Position numbers and translations under genes: made by a program
Assembly: GCF_025370935.1 (NCBI RefSeq)
Contig: NC_133472.1
Span: forward strand, 7,941,452 to 8,005,451
DNA: 64,000 nt
Origin: Choristoneura fumiferana
Taxonomy: Eukaryota; Arthropoda; Insecta; Lepidoptera; Tortricidae
Reading direction: 5' to 3'
The notes under the pieces: generated by a model
What the model was told of the DNA's origin: nothing
Database searches by the model: none
The model's input: the letters and a program-made list of their open reading frames with translations, nothing else
In this document: positions 18,377 through 29,457 of the stretch, one piece after another
Layout: the number at the start of each line of letters is the position of its first letter
How positions within the stretch are numbered: position 1 is the stretch's first letter

Positions 18377-20313
18377 CTGAAACAAAAATAAGTTTTTGTT
18401 AAAAATTTCATTTTTAATACAAGCTTTTCTGCTGACGGTAGTTTTTGTTGACTGTACTTGCATAGTCTTCTAAACTAAGTTGATGCAGACCATTACGGAG
18501 TTCTATCCTGCGGGTATCCTGGCTGGACTACAAGGATGTCACTGCCAGATTTTTGCATAAGTATGCTAAATTTCAAATCAATCTAACCACAGGAAGTGAG
18601 TCAAATTTACCAGAACTGGTATAGTCTCAGTACTAAAGGAAAAGTACAGTCACTGAAGATACCAGTACTTACCAAGTTTGGTACCACCATACCAATACTT
18701 ACTGAGGTACAACAAAGATTTATGGAAAAACTGGCATTTTTAATCAATGAAGAGAGACATCACATAATGCAAAAATTCTACATTTGGATATCATAGTATA
18801 GTAATTGAAGACTTTGTTTATTATTAATCCTTTTTAGAATTCCTGTCCAGGCAGATTTTTAGGTTTTTGGCCTTTCTTTAGCCAAAATGAAAAATTAAAC
18901 CAAAACTTGATTTGTCAGTTTTAATAATGTCATATTTTATTTTTTAAGACATTGCCAGTCACTGATATTGTCAAGTGTAACCTCTGTAACATTGTAACAA
19001 ATGTAATTTTGCAATGCAGTATTCACTGTGCACAGCAATCAATACATAGTGCACAGCATGGAGGTATGAGGGAGGTCTATGTCCAACAGTGGACATCCTA
19101 TGTCTGATATGATGATGGAGGTATTTGCGGACTCTGGTAAGATATTTTTTTATTTTTAATTGCTGTGTAAGTTTTGAACACTCCTGGGTGATTATGGCAT
19201 TTTCATGGGTGCTTATATAAGCAACTATATATACTATCTAGTTCCCTGTGATCTGATGACACTTCTGTTAGCCAACAATCAACCTGGACATCCATAAACA
19301 CTAAACTCCCAAGAACTCTTATTTTAGGTAAGAGATGAGGGGTTTTCTAATGTATAAAAGAATTGATATTAGAAATTCTAATTATATTGTAAATATGAAA
19401 GTAAGATTTGACTGAAAGCTGGATGTTGGGAATAACACCAAAATAGGCAACTTTATATCCACATTCAAGATCCCCGCAAGTTCATGCCGCATTCGATTTT
19501 AGAATAGGATGGATCCATTGCTTCCTGTGCATTTTGTATAAGACGACTAAAGTTAGAAACACACTGACGGCGGAGGCAGTACCGGTGTAATATTTGAGGT
19601 AATGTGAAAGATTCCGCACCACGCTTAAGCAGTGTTTTACACAGCAGAGCGAAACTCGAAAAGAACTCTCGCTAAGTGACATGAACTTCGAGTTCAGTTT
19701 CACCAGAGATGTGCGAGGAATATGTTTTTCATTAACCAACAGAAATGCTTCAATTTACCTCGCTACACTCCACTCAGCTATTTCCACCAGAGATGTGCTG
19801 TGCAAGAATGTGTAAATGAAGCGTTTCTATTGGTTATTGAAAACATATCCTCGAACATTATTGGTGGAAACGCTGCTTTATTTCCCGAGCTGTATTGTGT
19901 GGCCCCTTACATGTTAGCTCGAATATTACAACCAGTAGTACCTCCGCTCCGCGCCGCACCGCTCCGCCGTCAGTTTTTCAGCTTATTTTAGCTTAGGGAA
20001 CTAATGTTAGTAGGTAGCTGTGTTCGCTATTGCCATTACGAACTCCGGATTCCAGCTCTATGATGTGTAAAGCAAGGGGAATCCACGACTAAATTTCCCA
20101 AGACAGTTCATGAAGGTTCACCACTGATCCTGAACCGTCGACTACTCTGTCATTGTACGGACTTAAAAAGAAGAAAATCTCGCTGGTGAAGGCTAGTTTA
20201 TCACAATAACTACGTTGTATACTTGGTTAACTTACGTTTGCTCTTCCGTTGTAAGTTTGACTGTTGAAGTACTTGGACAGGCCTTTCAGTTCAGCTCCTT
20301 CTTCTCCAGCCAT
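18302..20313 (-). CDS. DAPIT / ATP synthase membrane subunit k (USMG5), two coding exons
   Basis: DAPIT is a small single-span subunit of the mitochondrial F1Fo ATP synthase membrane part that helps dimer stability. Exon 1 (20313-20236) encodes MAGEEGAELKGLSKYFNSQT plus YNGRAN; exon 2 (18376-18302) encodes VAKATYAVIGVVILYNLIKP plus KKSK and stop. The total is 50 residues, against 58 in human. The family marks are KGL.KYFNS.T..GR and a hydrophobic helix followed by a lysine-rich tail. Donor GCAAAC|GTAAGT and acceptor TTTCAG|GTGG are in phase 0. A pyrimidine tract ending TTTTAG stands one base before the ATG, so this exon is probably preceded by a noncoding 5' exon; CAG|GTAATT at 20426 is a candidate donor. 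A second start exon lies at 21758-21844. Confidence 0.88.
18480..18592 (-). repeat. Dispersed 'ttgatttgaaatttag' repeat, copy 2
   Basis: Minus-strand copy of the 10981-11110 and 27842-27960 family. It lies in the DAPIT intron. Confidence 0.55.
19045..19120 (+). mobile_element. LINE 3' tail fragment
   Basis: 'ggaggtctatgtccaacagtggacatcctatgtctgatatgatgatgg' matches the common lepidopteran LINE 3' end that ends in a GATGAT run. It lies in the DAPIT intron. Similar phrases occur at 53140-53165 and 54955-55015. Confidence 0.55.
19700..19900. repeat. Decayed 'gaaacgcttc' palindromic repeat
   Basis: Shares 'gagatgtgcgagga', 'tttttcattaaccaa', 'tgaagcgtttctattggtta' and 'ggtggaaacgctgct' with the element at 53289-53754, in the DAPIT intron. 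It is more diverged than that copy. Confidence 0.6.
20236..20313 (-). CDS. DAPIT exon 1, main N-terminus
   Basis: 26 codons starting at ATG 20313-20311, phase 0 at the donor GTAAGT. The N-terminal part is acidic (MAGEEGAE), followed by the conserved KYFNSQT motif. Confidence 0.87.
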
Positions 20314-20425
20314 TCTAAAAGCGAAATATCAGAATTAAAATCATAAGTACCTCACGCATGTTACAGTCAAGACAATAGTTTATTAATATTAGTAATAAGT
20401 AACTAACATAAAGATGATAAATTAC

Positions 20426-20500
20426 CTGAATTCTATGCAGTTAACCTTCTTATGTAATTACGAACGAACTCCAGCAGGTTAGGATAGAGTGAGACAGACA
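20426..20500 (-). other. Possible noncoding 5' exon of DAPIT
   Basis: A GAATTCAG|GTAATT donor on the minus strand about 110 bases upstream of the main start exon, which itself has an acceptor-like TTTTAG. Only the donor side can be placed; the transcription start is a guess. Confidence 0.3.
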
Positions 20501-21757
20501 AAGAACCGAAATGAAAAGGACAGATACAAATCAACGCAGCACCACAGACAAAATATACTTGCAAAACGCTCATATTTTGTTTTTATTCATTTTAGACCAA
20601 TACTTCTTCTTTTTTTTTCAATTTAATGTTTCTGAAATGTTTTTCAAATCTTATTAAACAAGCAGTAGGTATTTATGAAATCAATTTATTAACTAAATAA
20701 AATTTTACACGGGATCATGTGACAAACCTTTGACAAGCAATAAACATTAAGTTCGCGCGAAAATACAAATTACCTATTCATTTTTAGGTACCTTAGGTAA
20801 TAATATAATATTTACTTATTTAATTATAATTGCCATCCCGCCGGAGCTTTGATGTGGGTCTTCATTATTTATCAGCCTCTTATTTTGCTATAAATATAAT
20901 AGAGGGCTATAAGGGCGCACGTTACTTTAGCCGTCTGGAAAAAAAGAAGCAATTTATCATTATTGTTGTATAACTACATGTCCCTTCTACTTCTTGCCTC
21001 CTCTAACAAAAAATCCTGACCTTAATGATTAAATACATCACAAAAGAAAAAATTAAACTTTTTTTCGCTTTTGTCTCCCTTGGACCCAACCTGTAGGTAT
21101 TGTCTCAATGTTTTGTACTGTCTTAATGTTTTGTACCTTCTTAATGTTTTGTATTGTCTCAATGTCTGTGTATGTCCATTTTAGGTACGCAACAAGCACT
21201 TCTCAGCACCTAATGTTTAGAAACTGTTTTCTAAAAACTGGTCAAACACAACATACACTTTTGCTGCTGTCAGGAGTCATTGGCAGTAGTGGTTGCTAAC
21301 CTAAAGCGACCGGTTGCCAAAAACAAAAAAAGTTGAAGTTATAACTACATAATTATTCTGTATAGTCTGATGGCTTTATAAGTAGCAGTATCAGTCTTAA
21401 GTTTATCTATGAACTTAGAGAAACACGGGCTTCCTAAGTCTATGAAGGACCTGAAATCCTTTGTTGCGAGGTCCAGGGTGGTTGCTCAATGGCAATCCAC
21501 TGCTAGTTTTCCACCCTTATTATTCCATAAAAAAATACGTCGCTGTCTAGACATCCATAATAACTATAATAGGATAGATATACGGACCTATTGGTCTATG
21601 TGGACATTTTTTGTGCAAATTCACGGAAATAGTTTATTTTAGTTTTATGCTTTTTTAATGCAAATGTGGGGGACACTACGAAATAAAAGACTTATGAATA
21701 ATAGATGAGAGCAGTTGGTATCCTAAATTGTGATTGCTTACCAAAGTAGGTACTTAC

Positions 21758-21844
21758 ATTTGCTCTACCCCTTATGGTTTGGCTGTTGAAATGACGAGCA
21801 AGTCCCTTTAAATTAGGGTCATCATCCTGTCCGTGGCCAGCCAT
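21758..21844 (-). CDS. Alternative DAPIT start exon
   Basis: 29 codons, MAGHGQDDDPNLKGLARHFN plus SQTIRGRAN, then AAT|GTAAGT. It aligns to the other first exon (KGL.+.FNSQT..GRAN) but differs at many positions. It ends in the same phase and no second copy of exon 2 exists between the two first exons, so splicing to 18376-18302 would give a 53-residue isoform. It cannot be spliced in frame into the 20313 exon. No acceptor AG precedes its ATG, so it looks like a true first exon with its own promoter. It could also be a dead duplicate, but the frame and splice site are intact. Confidence 0.75.
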
Positions 21845-22221
21845 TTTATAAGGGTTTTAATTAGCGTTACTTAATTTTATTTTAGCAAGTAATACGTGAA
21901 CAAAAACACAATGTAAATTTTGATTGATTTTGATTTGACAGTTATTTTTTTTATTCGTGAATAGGCTGTATTGTATTTTATTTGACTTGCATTACCAACC
22001 AATCGGACCAAATCGGACACTTTATCCGTCCATTCGACTCTCAATGCCATAAGTTAAGCCATACCGCTGTGGCCATACTTATACGACGCGAGAAATATCC
22101 TGGGAATTTCTTTACACAGCAAAGCAGCGTGGCTATGCATTTACAAGGAATCGACATAATAAATAACGTATCTACCTAAATTCTAAAAAACACGGTATTG
22201 GAATGCGGGTCAGTCAAGAGG

Positions 22222-22440
22222 CAGGCCCCTCTTCCTCACTGGGCACATTGGGCACGTGCCCAGGGCCCCGCGATGGATTGGGCCCCCCTAGTCCTCCATT
22301 ACCTAACTCGTTAACCGCATAGCTAAGTACCTATACTCTACTCTCGCCTGAAAATCAGGCTTACCGAATACAGCATGTTGTGCCCAGGGCTCTAAGGCCC
22401 AGGGCCTCTAATAGGTGAAAGACGACCCTGTCGAAAGGGA
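22222..22440. repeat. GC-rich repeat with GGGCACGTGCCCAGGGCCCC words
   Basis: A short stretch rich in 'gcccagggc' words lies in AT-rich surroundings, with a purine/pyrimidine-skewed right side. I see no frame and no family I can name. Confidence 0.35.
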
Positions 22441-22762
22441 GGGATTAAATTAATCATCGGGTGACAAGCAAGTCCCTAACTGCAAAAAAATAGTGGAATA
22501 TTAACCTTACAATGATATGCATAAGTTTGATTATCCCTCTTGACTTTAAGTGGTAATTAGTGACTTTTGCTTTTCATCCGACTTTATGCTCTGTTTATGT
22601 AAATTGTCTTCAAAATGGTCAGAGGCCTTATTGTCTAACGCAATCGTAATCACGATCGTTTTCAGCACTTTGTTCAGTCACACGGTATGGGATGAGGATA
22701 AAAAGAGATAGTGATTGCAATCACGGACGCCAGAGCGTTAGACATAGAGATAGAGTCATTCA

Positions 22763-22866
22763 CGATGACGGACGCGTGCCGTGGTTCCTCCTTCCTCTTT
22801 GCGTGGTTCTTTAATACATGTCAATTTTGACAAAATCAGAACTTCGCGGATGGCACTAGGTGTAGC
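22763..22866. repeat. 'gatgacg-gacgcgtgccgtggttc' repeat, copy 2
   Basis: Diverged relative of 14680-14766 and 53590-53677. Confidence 0.6.
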
Positions 22867-23119
22867 TAACGAATCCGCTTAGATGATGTAATGTAACTCG
22901 TAAAAAAGTACTAATTATTCACGTCAAAATAAAACGCTTCCTGCATTAAATGCTTTTATATTATATTAAATACATAATCATTTCAATTCTCTTATAAAAC
23001 ACACTATAAAGTCATATTTTGAAAATACAATTTAGAAAATAAAGTTTTTTTATTTTTTTCCTCAAAAATGATTTACATTTAGGTACTACTACGTCAGTTA
23101 AATCAATCTTTGGAATTTG

Positions 23120-23974
23120 NNNNNNNNNNNNNNNNNNNNNNNNNNNNNNNNNNNNNNNNNNNNNNNNNNNNNNNNNNNNNNNNNNNNNNNNNNNNNNNNN
23201 NNNNNNNNNNNNNNNNNNNNNNNNNNNNNNNNNNNNNNNNNNNNNNNNNNNNNNNNNNNNNNNNNNNNNNNNNNNNNNNNNNNNNNNNNNNNNNNNNNNN
23301 NNNNNNNNNNNNNNNNNNNNNNNNNNNNNNNNNNNNNNNNNNNNNNNNNNNNNNNNNNNNNNNNNNNNNNNNNNNNNNNNNNNNNNNNNNNNNNNNNNNN
23401 NNNNNNNNNNNNNNNNNNNNNNNNNNNNNNNNNNNNNNNNNNNNNNNNNNNNNNNNNNNNNNNNNNNNNNNNNNNNNNNNNNNNNNNNNNNNNNNNNNNN
23501 NNNNNNNNNNNNNNNNNNNNNNNNNNNNNNNNNNNNNNNNNNNNNNNNNNNNNNNNNNNNNNNNNNNNNNNNNNNNNNNNNNNNNNNNNNNNNNNNNNNN
23601 NNNNNNNNNNNNNNNNNNNNNNNNNNNNNNNNNNNNNNNNNNNNNNNNNNNNNNNNNNNNNNNNNNNNNNNNNNNNNNNNNNNNNNNNNNNNNNNNNNNN
23701 NNNNNNNNNNNNNNNNNNNNNNNNNNNNNNNNNNNNNNNNNNNNNNNNNNNNNNNNNNNNNNNNNNNNNNNNNNNNNNNNNNNNNNNNNNNNNNNNNNNN
23801 NNNNNNNNNNNNNNNNNNNNNNNNNNNNNNNNNNNNNNNNNNNNNNNNNNNNNNNNNNNNNNNNNNNNNNNNNNNNNNNNNNNNNNNNNNNNNNNNNNNN
23901 NNNNNNNNNNNNNNNNNNNNNNNNNNNNNNNNNNNNNNNNNNNNNNNNNNNNNNNNNNNNNNNNNNNNNNNNNN
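23120..23974. other. Assembly gap, 855 N
   Basis: A run of N whose uneven length suggests an estimated gap. Any reading frame across it is meaningless. Confidence 0.95.
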
Positions 23975-24295
23975 ATGTATCTCAACGTTTATCAAATTGT
24001 GTTTGTTTATTTATTTCGTACAACAAAAGAGTTGCATATGTACATACATAAATACATTTATTGGGTTAGTTTAACTGATTCTTCCCCGTAAAGGTTTTAA
24101 TTGGTTTTTTTTCAAAATGTACTTACGCCTTTGACGCCGGTGAAACTTGTTTTTTTTATTTATTTATTATAAAATTTTCAAGTTACAAACTTAGGTACCT
24201 ACTACACATTATATATTCTCGTAAAACTGCTACGTTTTTCATGGCGAGACGCGCTCAGCGCGCTCATTTTATGCAATTTTAACCTATCAAGCTTA

Positions 24296-24395
24296 NNNNN
24301 NNNNNNNNNNNNNNNNNNNNNNNNNNNNNNNNNNNNNNNNNNNNNNNNNNNNNNNNNNNNNNNNNNNNNNNNNNNNNNNNNNNNNNNNNNNNNNN
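24296..24395. other. Assembly gap, 100 N
   Basis: Exactly 100 N, placed directly before a long diverged tandem array that would be hard to assemble. Confidence 0.95.
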
Positions 24396-24479
24396 CAGGT
24401 TTTTTGAGAATTCAACCCCTGAAAGAGGTAATGTGGTGACAAAGTCAATCGAAAATCAGTCGTTGATATTTCAACGCAC

Positions 24480-25740
24480 AGCCCAAACCACTGGACCTAG
24501 AGACTGAAATTTTGCACAAAGATACCTTATACAATGTAGGCATCCACTAAGGAAGGTTTTTTTGGAAATCTAACGGTAACGGGAAAAAACGGGATTTATA
24601 TATTCGATTCCGAGTGACCCTATCTCAGTAACTGTAATAACTAACTTCAATTTGATTCACAAGTAGGTATACATTAATTAAAACATAGATTTCAGGATTT
24701 TTGGAATTCCCAAGGGATAAGGAAAAAACGGGATTTATATATTCAGTTTAACTGAATTCTATGAACTATAATTACTAGACTCTTCAAATTTAGCATAGAA
24801 GTAGGTGATTATAATAGTAAAAAAACAGTTTTAAGGAATTTGGAAATTCCCACGGGATAAGGAAAAAACGGGATTTATATATCAGTTTAGCGGGATCGAT
24901 TTTTCATTTTACTGGTCCTAGAAAACTAATATTTGCATATAGGTTCCTTGAGGAGTGTAGGGGAACACTACAGGATTTCCCGAAGTTCTGACGGGAACGG
25001 AAAATGGGATTTTTTCGTTTTACTAATCGCAGAAGGCAGGCAACTTGGCATGTAAGTTGCTTGAGAAGTGAAGAGAACCATTAAGAAATAATTTCCCGAA
25101 ATTCCCACGGGAAAGGGAAAAAAACAGGATCTTTCATTTTAATGGTCCTAGAAAGCTGAAATTCGGCATGTAGGTTGCTTGGGGATTGTAGAAGAGCGTT
25201 AAGAAGGACTTTCCAAAATTCCAACGGGAACGGAAAATACGGTATTTTTCGTTTTACTGATCGTAGAAAACTCAAATTTGGCGTTTAGGTTCCTTGGAGA
25301 GGAGTGTAGGGGAGCACTACAAAGGATTCCCAAAATTTTGACGTTAACGGGAAAAAACAGGGTTATCGTTAGTATTATTGCAATTTTACATTAAACAGCA
25401 TTAGTATTATTGTGGAACCATTAAGAGATAATTTGCCGAAATTCTCACGGGAAAGGGAAAAAATGGAACTTTTCGTTTACTGGTAGAAAGCTAAAATTCG
25501 GCCAATGTATAGGAGCACTGAGAGAGGACTGTCCAAAATTCACACGAGAGAACAGGGAAAAACGGGGGATTTTTTTTTAACTGGTCGTAGATAGCTGAAA
25601 CTTGGCAAGTATGTTCCCTTGGAGAGTGTAAGGGAGCATTAATAGAGCATTTCCCGAAATTCTTATGGTAACGTAAAAAAAAAACACGATTTTTCGTTTT
25701 AGTGGTTGTAGAAAGCTAAAATTTCAAAATTCAAATGTAT
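24480..25740. repeat. Diverged tandem array, about ten units of 100-140 bp
   Basis: Each unit has the order 'gctgaaattyggcatgtaggttcc...gaaattcccacgggaa.gggaaaaaacgggattt'. The 'gggat(t)t' landmark falls near 24591, 24730, 24862, 25004, 25121, 25235, 25358, 25461, 25560 and 25682. Single related units recur near 26280-26400 and 27640-27790. The same wording occurs in the Helitron-like elements at 12912-13330 and 58025-58972, so this is most likely the repeat body of a large Helitron-like element whose left part is lost in the gap. Confidence 0.75.
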
Positions 25741-26786
25741 ATACTGCACGTACGCTGCAAAAAGCTCTTTAACCGACTTCAAAAAAATGAGGAGGTTATG
25801 CATTCCGCTATATATATTTATTTATGCTTGTTCACCGATTCTCGCTTAATTGTGGACCGATTTTTAAATATTTTTTTATTCGAAATAAAATCTACTCCTG
25901 AGGTAGTCCATTGTCACCAAATCAAATCTGATGACGGAATCTCAGGGAATCGAGGGCAACCCTCAAATTTTGTAGGCACGCATAACGTTTTTTATATAAT
26001 TATCTCGAGTTATTTAAGTATTTGCGTCTGACAGACATCATCTCATGTTGATGAGCTGATGATGGAAGGTTAAACTCCTTAACGGTTAGAGGTAACGAGT
26101 TAGAAGAAGTTTCTTTAAACATCATATGCACGTATAGGTAGACCTTTAGTTGTATTCTTTCTGGTTATTCAGGTGAGCTGATGAGGGAAGGTATAACTCC
26201 TTAACGTTAGGAGGACACATTAAGTACCTACACCAAACCAATCAACTCATTACGTAACAAAATTTATCAATACCTGTAAAACAGTATACTGTGACAGGAC
26301 AGGCTGACAGACCTGAATTTGGCACACATGTAGATAAAGTATCATAGGAGTGCACTAAGTAAGGATTTTCGAAATTCCCATGGGAAAAGGAAATATTTAA
26401 CTTTTCTGCTTCTTGGTTGTTTGGGGAATCTCTGGAAAAACAGAGTGGATTTAAAAAAAAACTATTAGTAAAAGCTTTTTCAAAAATCAAAATCAAAATC
26501 AAAATGGTTTTATTATTCCTATCCCGCGGAACAATCCTATGCCGCGTAGGTACGAAGTCGCGGGCAAAAGAAGCACGTGGGTTTTCTAAAATTACAACCC
26601 TGACCTAAAGATGTGAAACAGGGGTACAAAGTTTAACGAATTATGATCATCTAGGTTGATTTTAAATTCAAAAATTTGCAAAATATAATCCTCCGAAAAA
26701 TCATTAAAATGCGAAAATAAAGATCAAGAAAGTAAATGATCTGTGTTACCCCAAATTTACGCGAGCGAAGCCGCGGGCAATAGCTG
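25741..26786. mobile_element. Right part of a decayed Helitron-like element
   Basis: After the tandem array come 'accgacttcaaaaaaatgaggaggttatg' phrases and single array units. At 26760-26785 there is 'cgcgagcgaagccgcgggcaatagct', a hairpin plus the damaged form of the (A)GCTAG end seen at 28647-28650, 47752-47755 and 58025-58028. Confidence 0.45.
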
Positions 26787-27027
26787 TATATAAATAAAAC
26801 CAAGACGAAAGTAATAATTTTGTTTTTAAAACTAAATACCTATCTATATCCATTTAGTGCACTTAACTATATCTAATACGCAGGCATCTAATATTATTGA
26901 TATATATACAGAAAGAGTAAAAATTCTAATATATAAATAAAACCAAGACGAAAGTAATAATTTGTTTTTAAAACTAAATACCTATCTATATCCATTTAGT
27001 GCACTTAACTATATCTAATACGCAAGG
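26787..27027. repeat. Direct duplication, two near-identical copies of about 97 bp
   Basis: 26787-26884 and 26930-27027 both read from 'tatataaataaaaccaagacg' through 'cctatctatatccatttagtgc' to 'ctaatacgcaggc'. They differ by about one T and one A, with 45 bases between them. Confidence 0.85.
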
Positions 27028-27841
27028 CATGTACGACCAAAATTATTTATTTTTTTATTACCTGTTTCTATTAGTAGTAAAACGTCTGAATAACTTAACC
27101 TCTAGTAAGCCAAATTAAAAAAAAAACTACCTAAGTGTCTCCTTTGTCTCAAGTAATATTAAGTTTACAGATTAATAATGAAATGGAAATAGAAAGCCTT
27201 AAATTGGTGCAGATCTCAACTTGAGTCCAAGTCCACAAGATAATCTTTTTTATAAATAAAAATAAATAAATAAGTATACTTAAGTAATTAATAAACATTT
27301 TACCTAAGTATTGCTTAAATAGAGGCTAAATAGAGTTCCGTGCGTATTACTATTTGTCAACGGCCTTGATTTATTAAAATAAGAGGTGTACCTAAAGTTC
27401 GTGACCCCAGAAACCGGCACCATGGTGATGAAAGACGTTCACCGAACCAAGGTTTGATGCTAACATTAATGTATTGGTAACATTAAGTCCAAGCTGGCTA
27501 TGGATAAGTGAAGGTATCCCATACCATAATTTTGGACAATTTTGTTTGCACGATCCGTTTGGCTTCTTTTGGTAAGATAAGTACAGACGAAATGTGTTAT
27601 ATATTATGGGTAGGTACTACGGTACAGGATAGGGAATAAATGGGATTTATATTTTCAAAGCGGCCTTTTTACTCCGTAATTATAAATATGAGACCTCAAA
27701 TTTGGCATGCAGGTAGATAACACTAACAGATAAAAACTGTTTCAAGATTCCCCAAAATTCCCACGGGATAAAACGTTTAAAGGGGATTTTATAAACTAAC
27801 TGAATCATAAAACGCACAAGCTAAACTAATAAACCTAAGGA

Positions 27842-27960
27842 CTGTAGATTTGGCATACTTATGTAAATCTGGTGACAATACAATAATCTGGCAGTGACAT
27901 CCAGGTAGTCTGGCCAGGATCGTCTCCGCAGGAACGAACTCCTCAAAACTTAATGGCACA
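27842..27960 (+). repeat. Dispersed repeat, copy 3
   Basis: 'catacttatgtaaatctggtgacaatacaataatctggcagtgacat' and 'caggatcgtctccgcagga' match copies at 10981-11110 and, inverted, 18480-18592. Confidence 0.6.
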
Positions 27961-28262
27961 CACAAGAAACTTTGCGAGATTATTAAATTTCTTTCAATGA
28001 CAATTCATATGATAGACCCACCTGATGTTATAGCGAAGGTCACCTGCTCATGAGTGAACCCGTCGTAGGTTGATAGCTCTGATATGTAATTTTACAGTCA
28101 TGTACGTTCAGTTTTGATGATAGGTACACACGACTTAATGAAAGACTGAAATAGCTATAAAGATAAAAAAAAACAGTGTAGCTTTCTATAGTATTTACTA
28201 ATTTTAAAAATTGTTTTAGTTGTCGAGTTCTCTGTTGATGTATACTATTAACTCTCCTTAAT

Positions 28263-28408
28263 GGTTCCAACGGAAGACCAGCGTCGGCCGGTTGACATCA
28301 TGCTGAGTTGGGACCATTTCGTGATAAAATTTATAACCTTTTTTCTATTTCTTAAGTTTGTAAAAAATGACACGGTTAAATGTTTTTCTTTCTTTCTTTC
28401 TTTCTTTA
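28263..28408 (+). mobile_element. LINE/SINE 3' end with (TTTC)n tail
   Basis: 'ccaacggaagaccagcgtcgg...gctgagttgggaccatttcgtg' then an AT-rich spacer and (TTTC)n at about 28385-28408. Same family as 6537-6712. Confidence 0.6.
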
Positions 28409-29457
28409 TCTCGCGAGTCGCGGGAATTATCTAATAACTGTCGTGTAAGAAGTTGCGGTCAAAAGAAAAACGTAGGCACTTTAACGTTTTTCGAAATTCT
28501 ACTCCTGAATATGTGAACGTCTGTCTGTATTTGTATTTCCATATACTTAGATAATCCTCTGAAAAATCAATCAAAACATGAAAAAAAGATAAGAAATGAA
28601 ATCTATGTTACCCCAAATTTAACGCGAGGGAAGCCGCGGGCAAAAGCTAGTTTGATATAAATTTCAGCTTGATACCTCCACGCGTTCCTGAGAAAAAGGG
28701 TCTTGACAGACGGACGGACGGACAACAAAGTGATCCTATAAGGGTTCCGTTTGTTCCTTTCGAGGTACGGAACCCTAAAAAGAAAATAAAACTCTCACGC
28801 ACGATGATTTCGTATACGAATGCCCCCAGTTATCCCTATTAATCATTACCTCGGAGTTCTGAAAACCAACAAAATAGAACCGAGATCATATTCTATTATT
28901 CCATGCACGAAATATTCAAGCAGCATTTGAGCCCGCTTTGAGCACTCTAATTTGTTCAAAGTAAAATTGTCGGCCCACCTCGACACTCACTGAAGAGCAT
29001 CGCGATAGGATTTTGATATTGTCAGTTTTTGACGATATGGTCAGCCAATGGCAAGGTCTTTCTTCGAAAAGAACAGGAGCCAAGCACATTGTCGTCAAGT
29101 CTGCGAACTTTCTGAGTGAATTACAAAATCAACCATGACTATTCTACACCACTGCACCAGTTGCTATGCTTTATGTAAAGTCACTGTACTCTGTTTACTT
29201 TTGATTGTTATTAATTATTGTTCGTTTCGTATTTATAATCGAATCACTGTTCAAACTGCATATAATCGCCAAATACACATCCTCTCCACACCAACAAATG
29301 CCACTAAATCACCCTCTATCACTGCCTCGCGCACTCAAATACTCGACACTATACCCACTATGGAACTTCGTAGGTCCCCTTGAATCTATACTGCCAGTCT
29401 CAATATTAAGACTTTCATCCCTTATTGTCCTGTTGTTAGTAATACATAGCTTTAAAA

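Larger units (their letters stand above)
27640..28650 (+). mobile_element. Helitron-like repeat with CTAG end, partly covered by other repeats
   Basis: Contains a unit of the 24.5-25.7 kb array at 27640-27790. It ends in 'gcgagggaagccgcgggcaaaagctag' (CTAG at 28647-28650), the hairpin-plus-CTAG end seen in other elements here. It is broken by the 27842-27960 repeat and the LINE tail at 28263-28408. Its start is not defined. Confidence 0.4.

Noticed and set aside
23012..24091. Long reading frames on both strands across the 855-N gap
   Set aside because: They are created by translating N; the real sequence on both sides has no coding signal.
24480..25740. CRISPR array
   Set aside because: Units are diverged along their whole length with no conserved repeat plus unique spacer pattern, and this is animal DNA.
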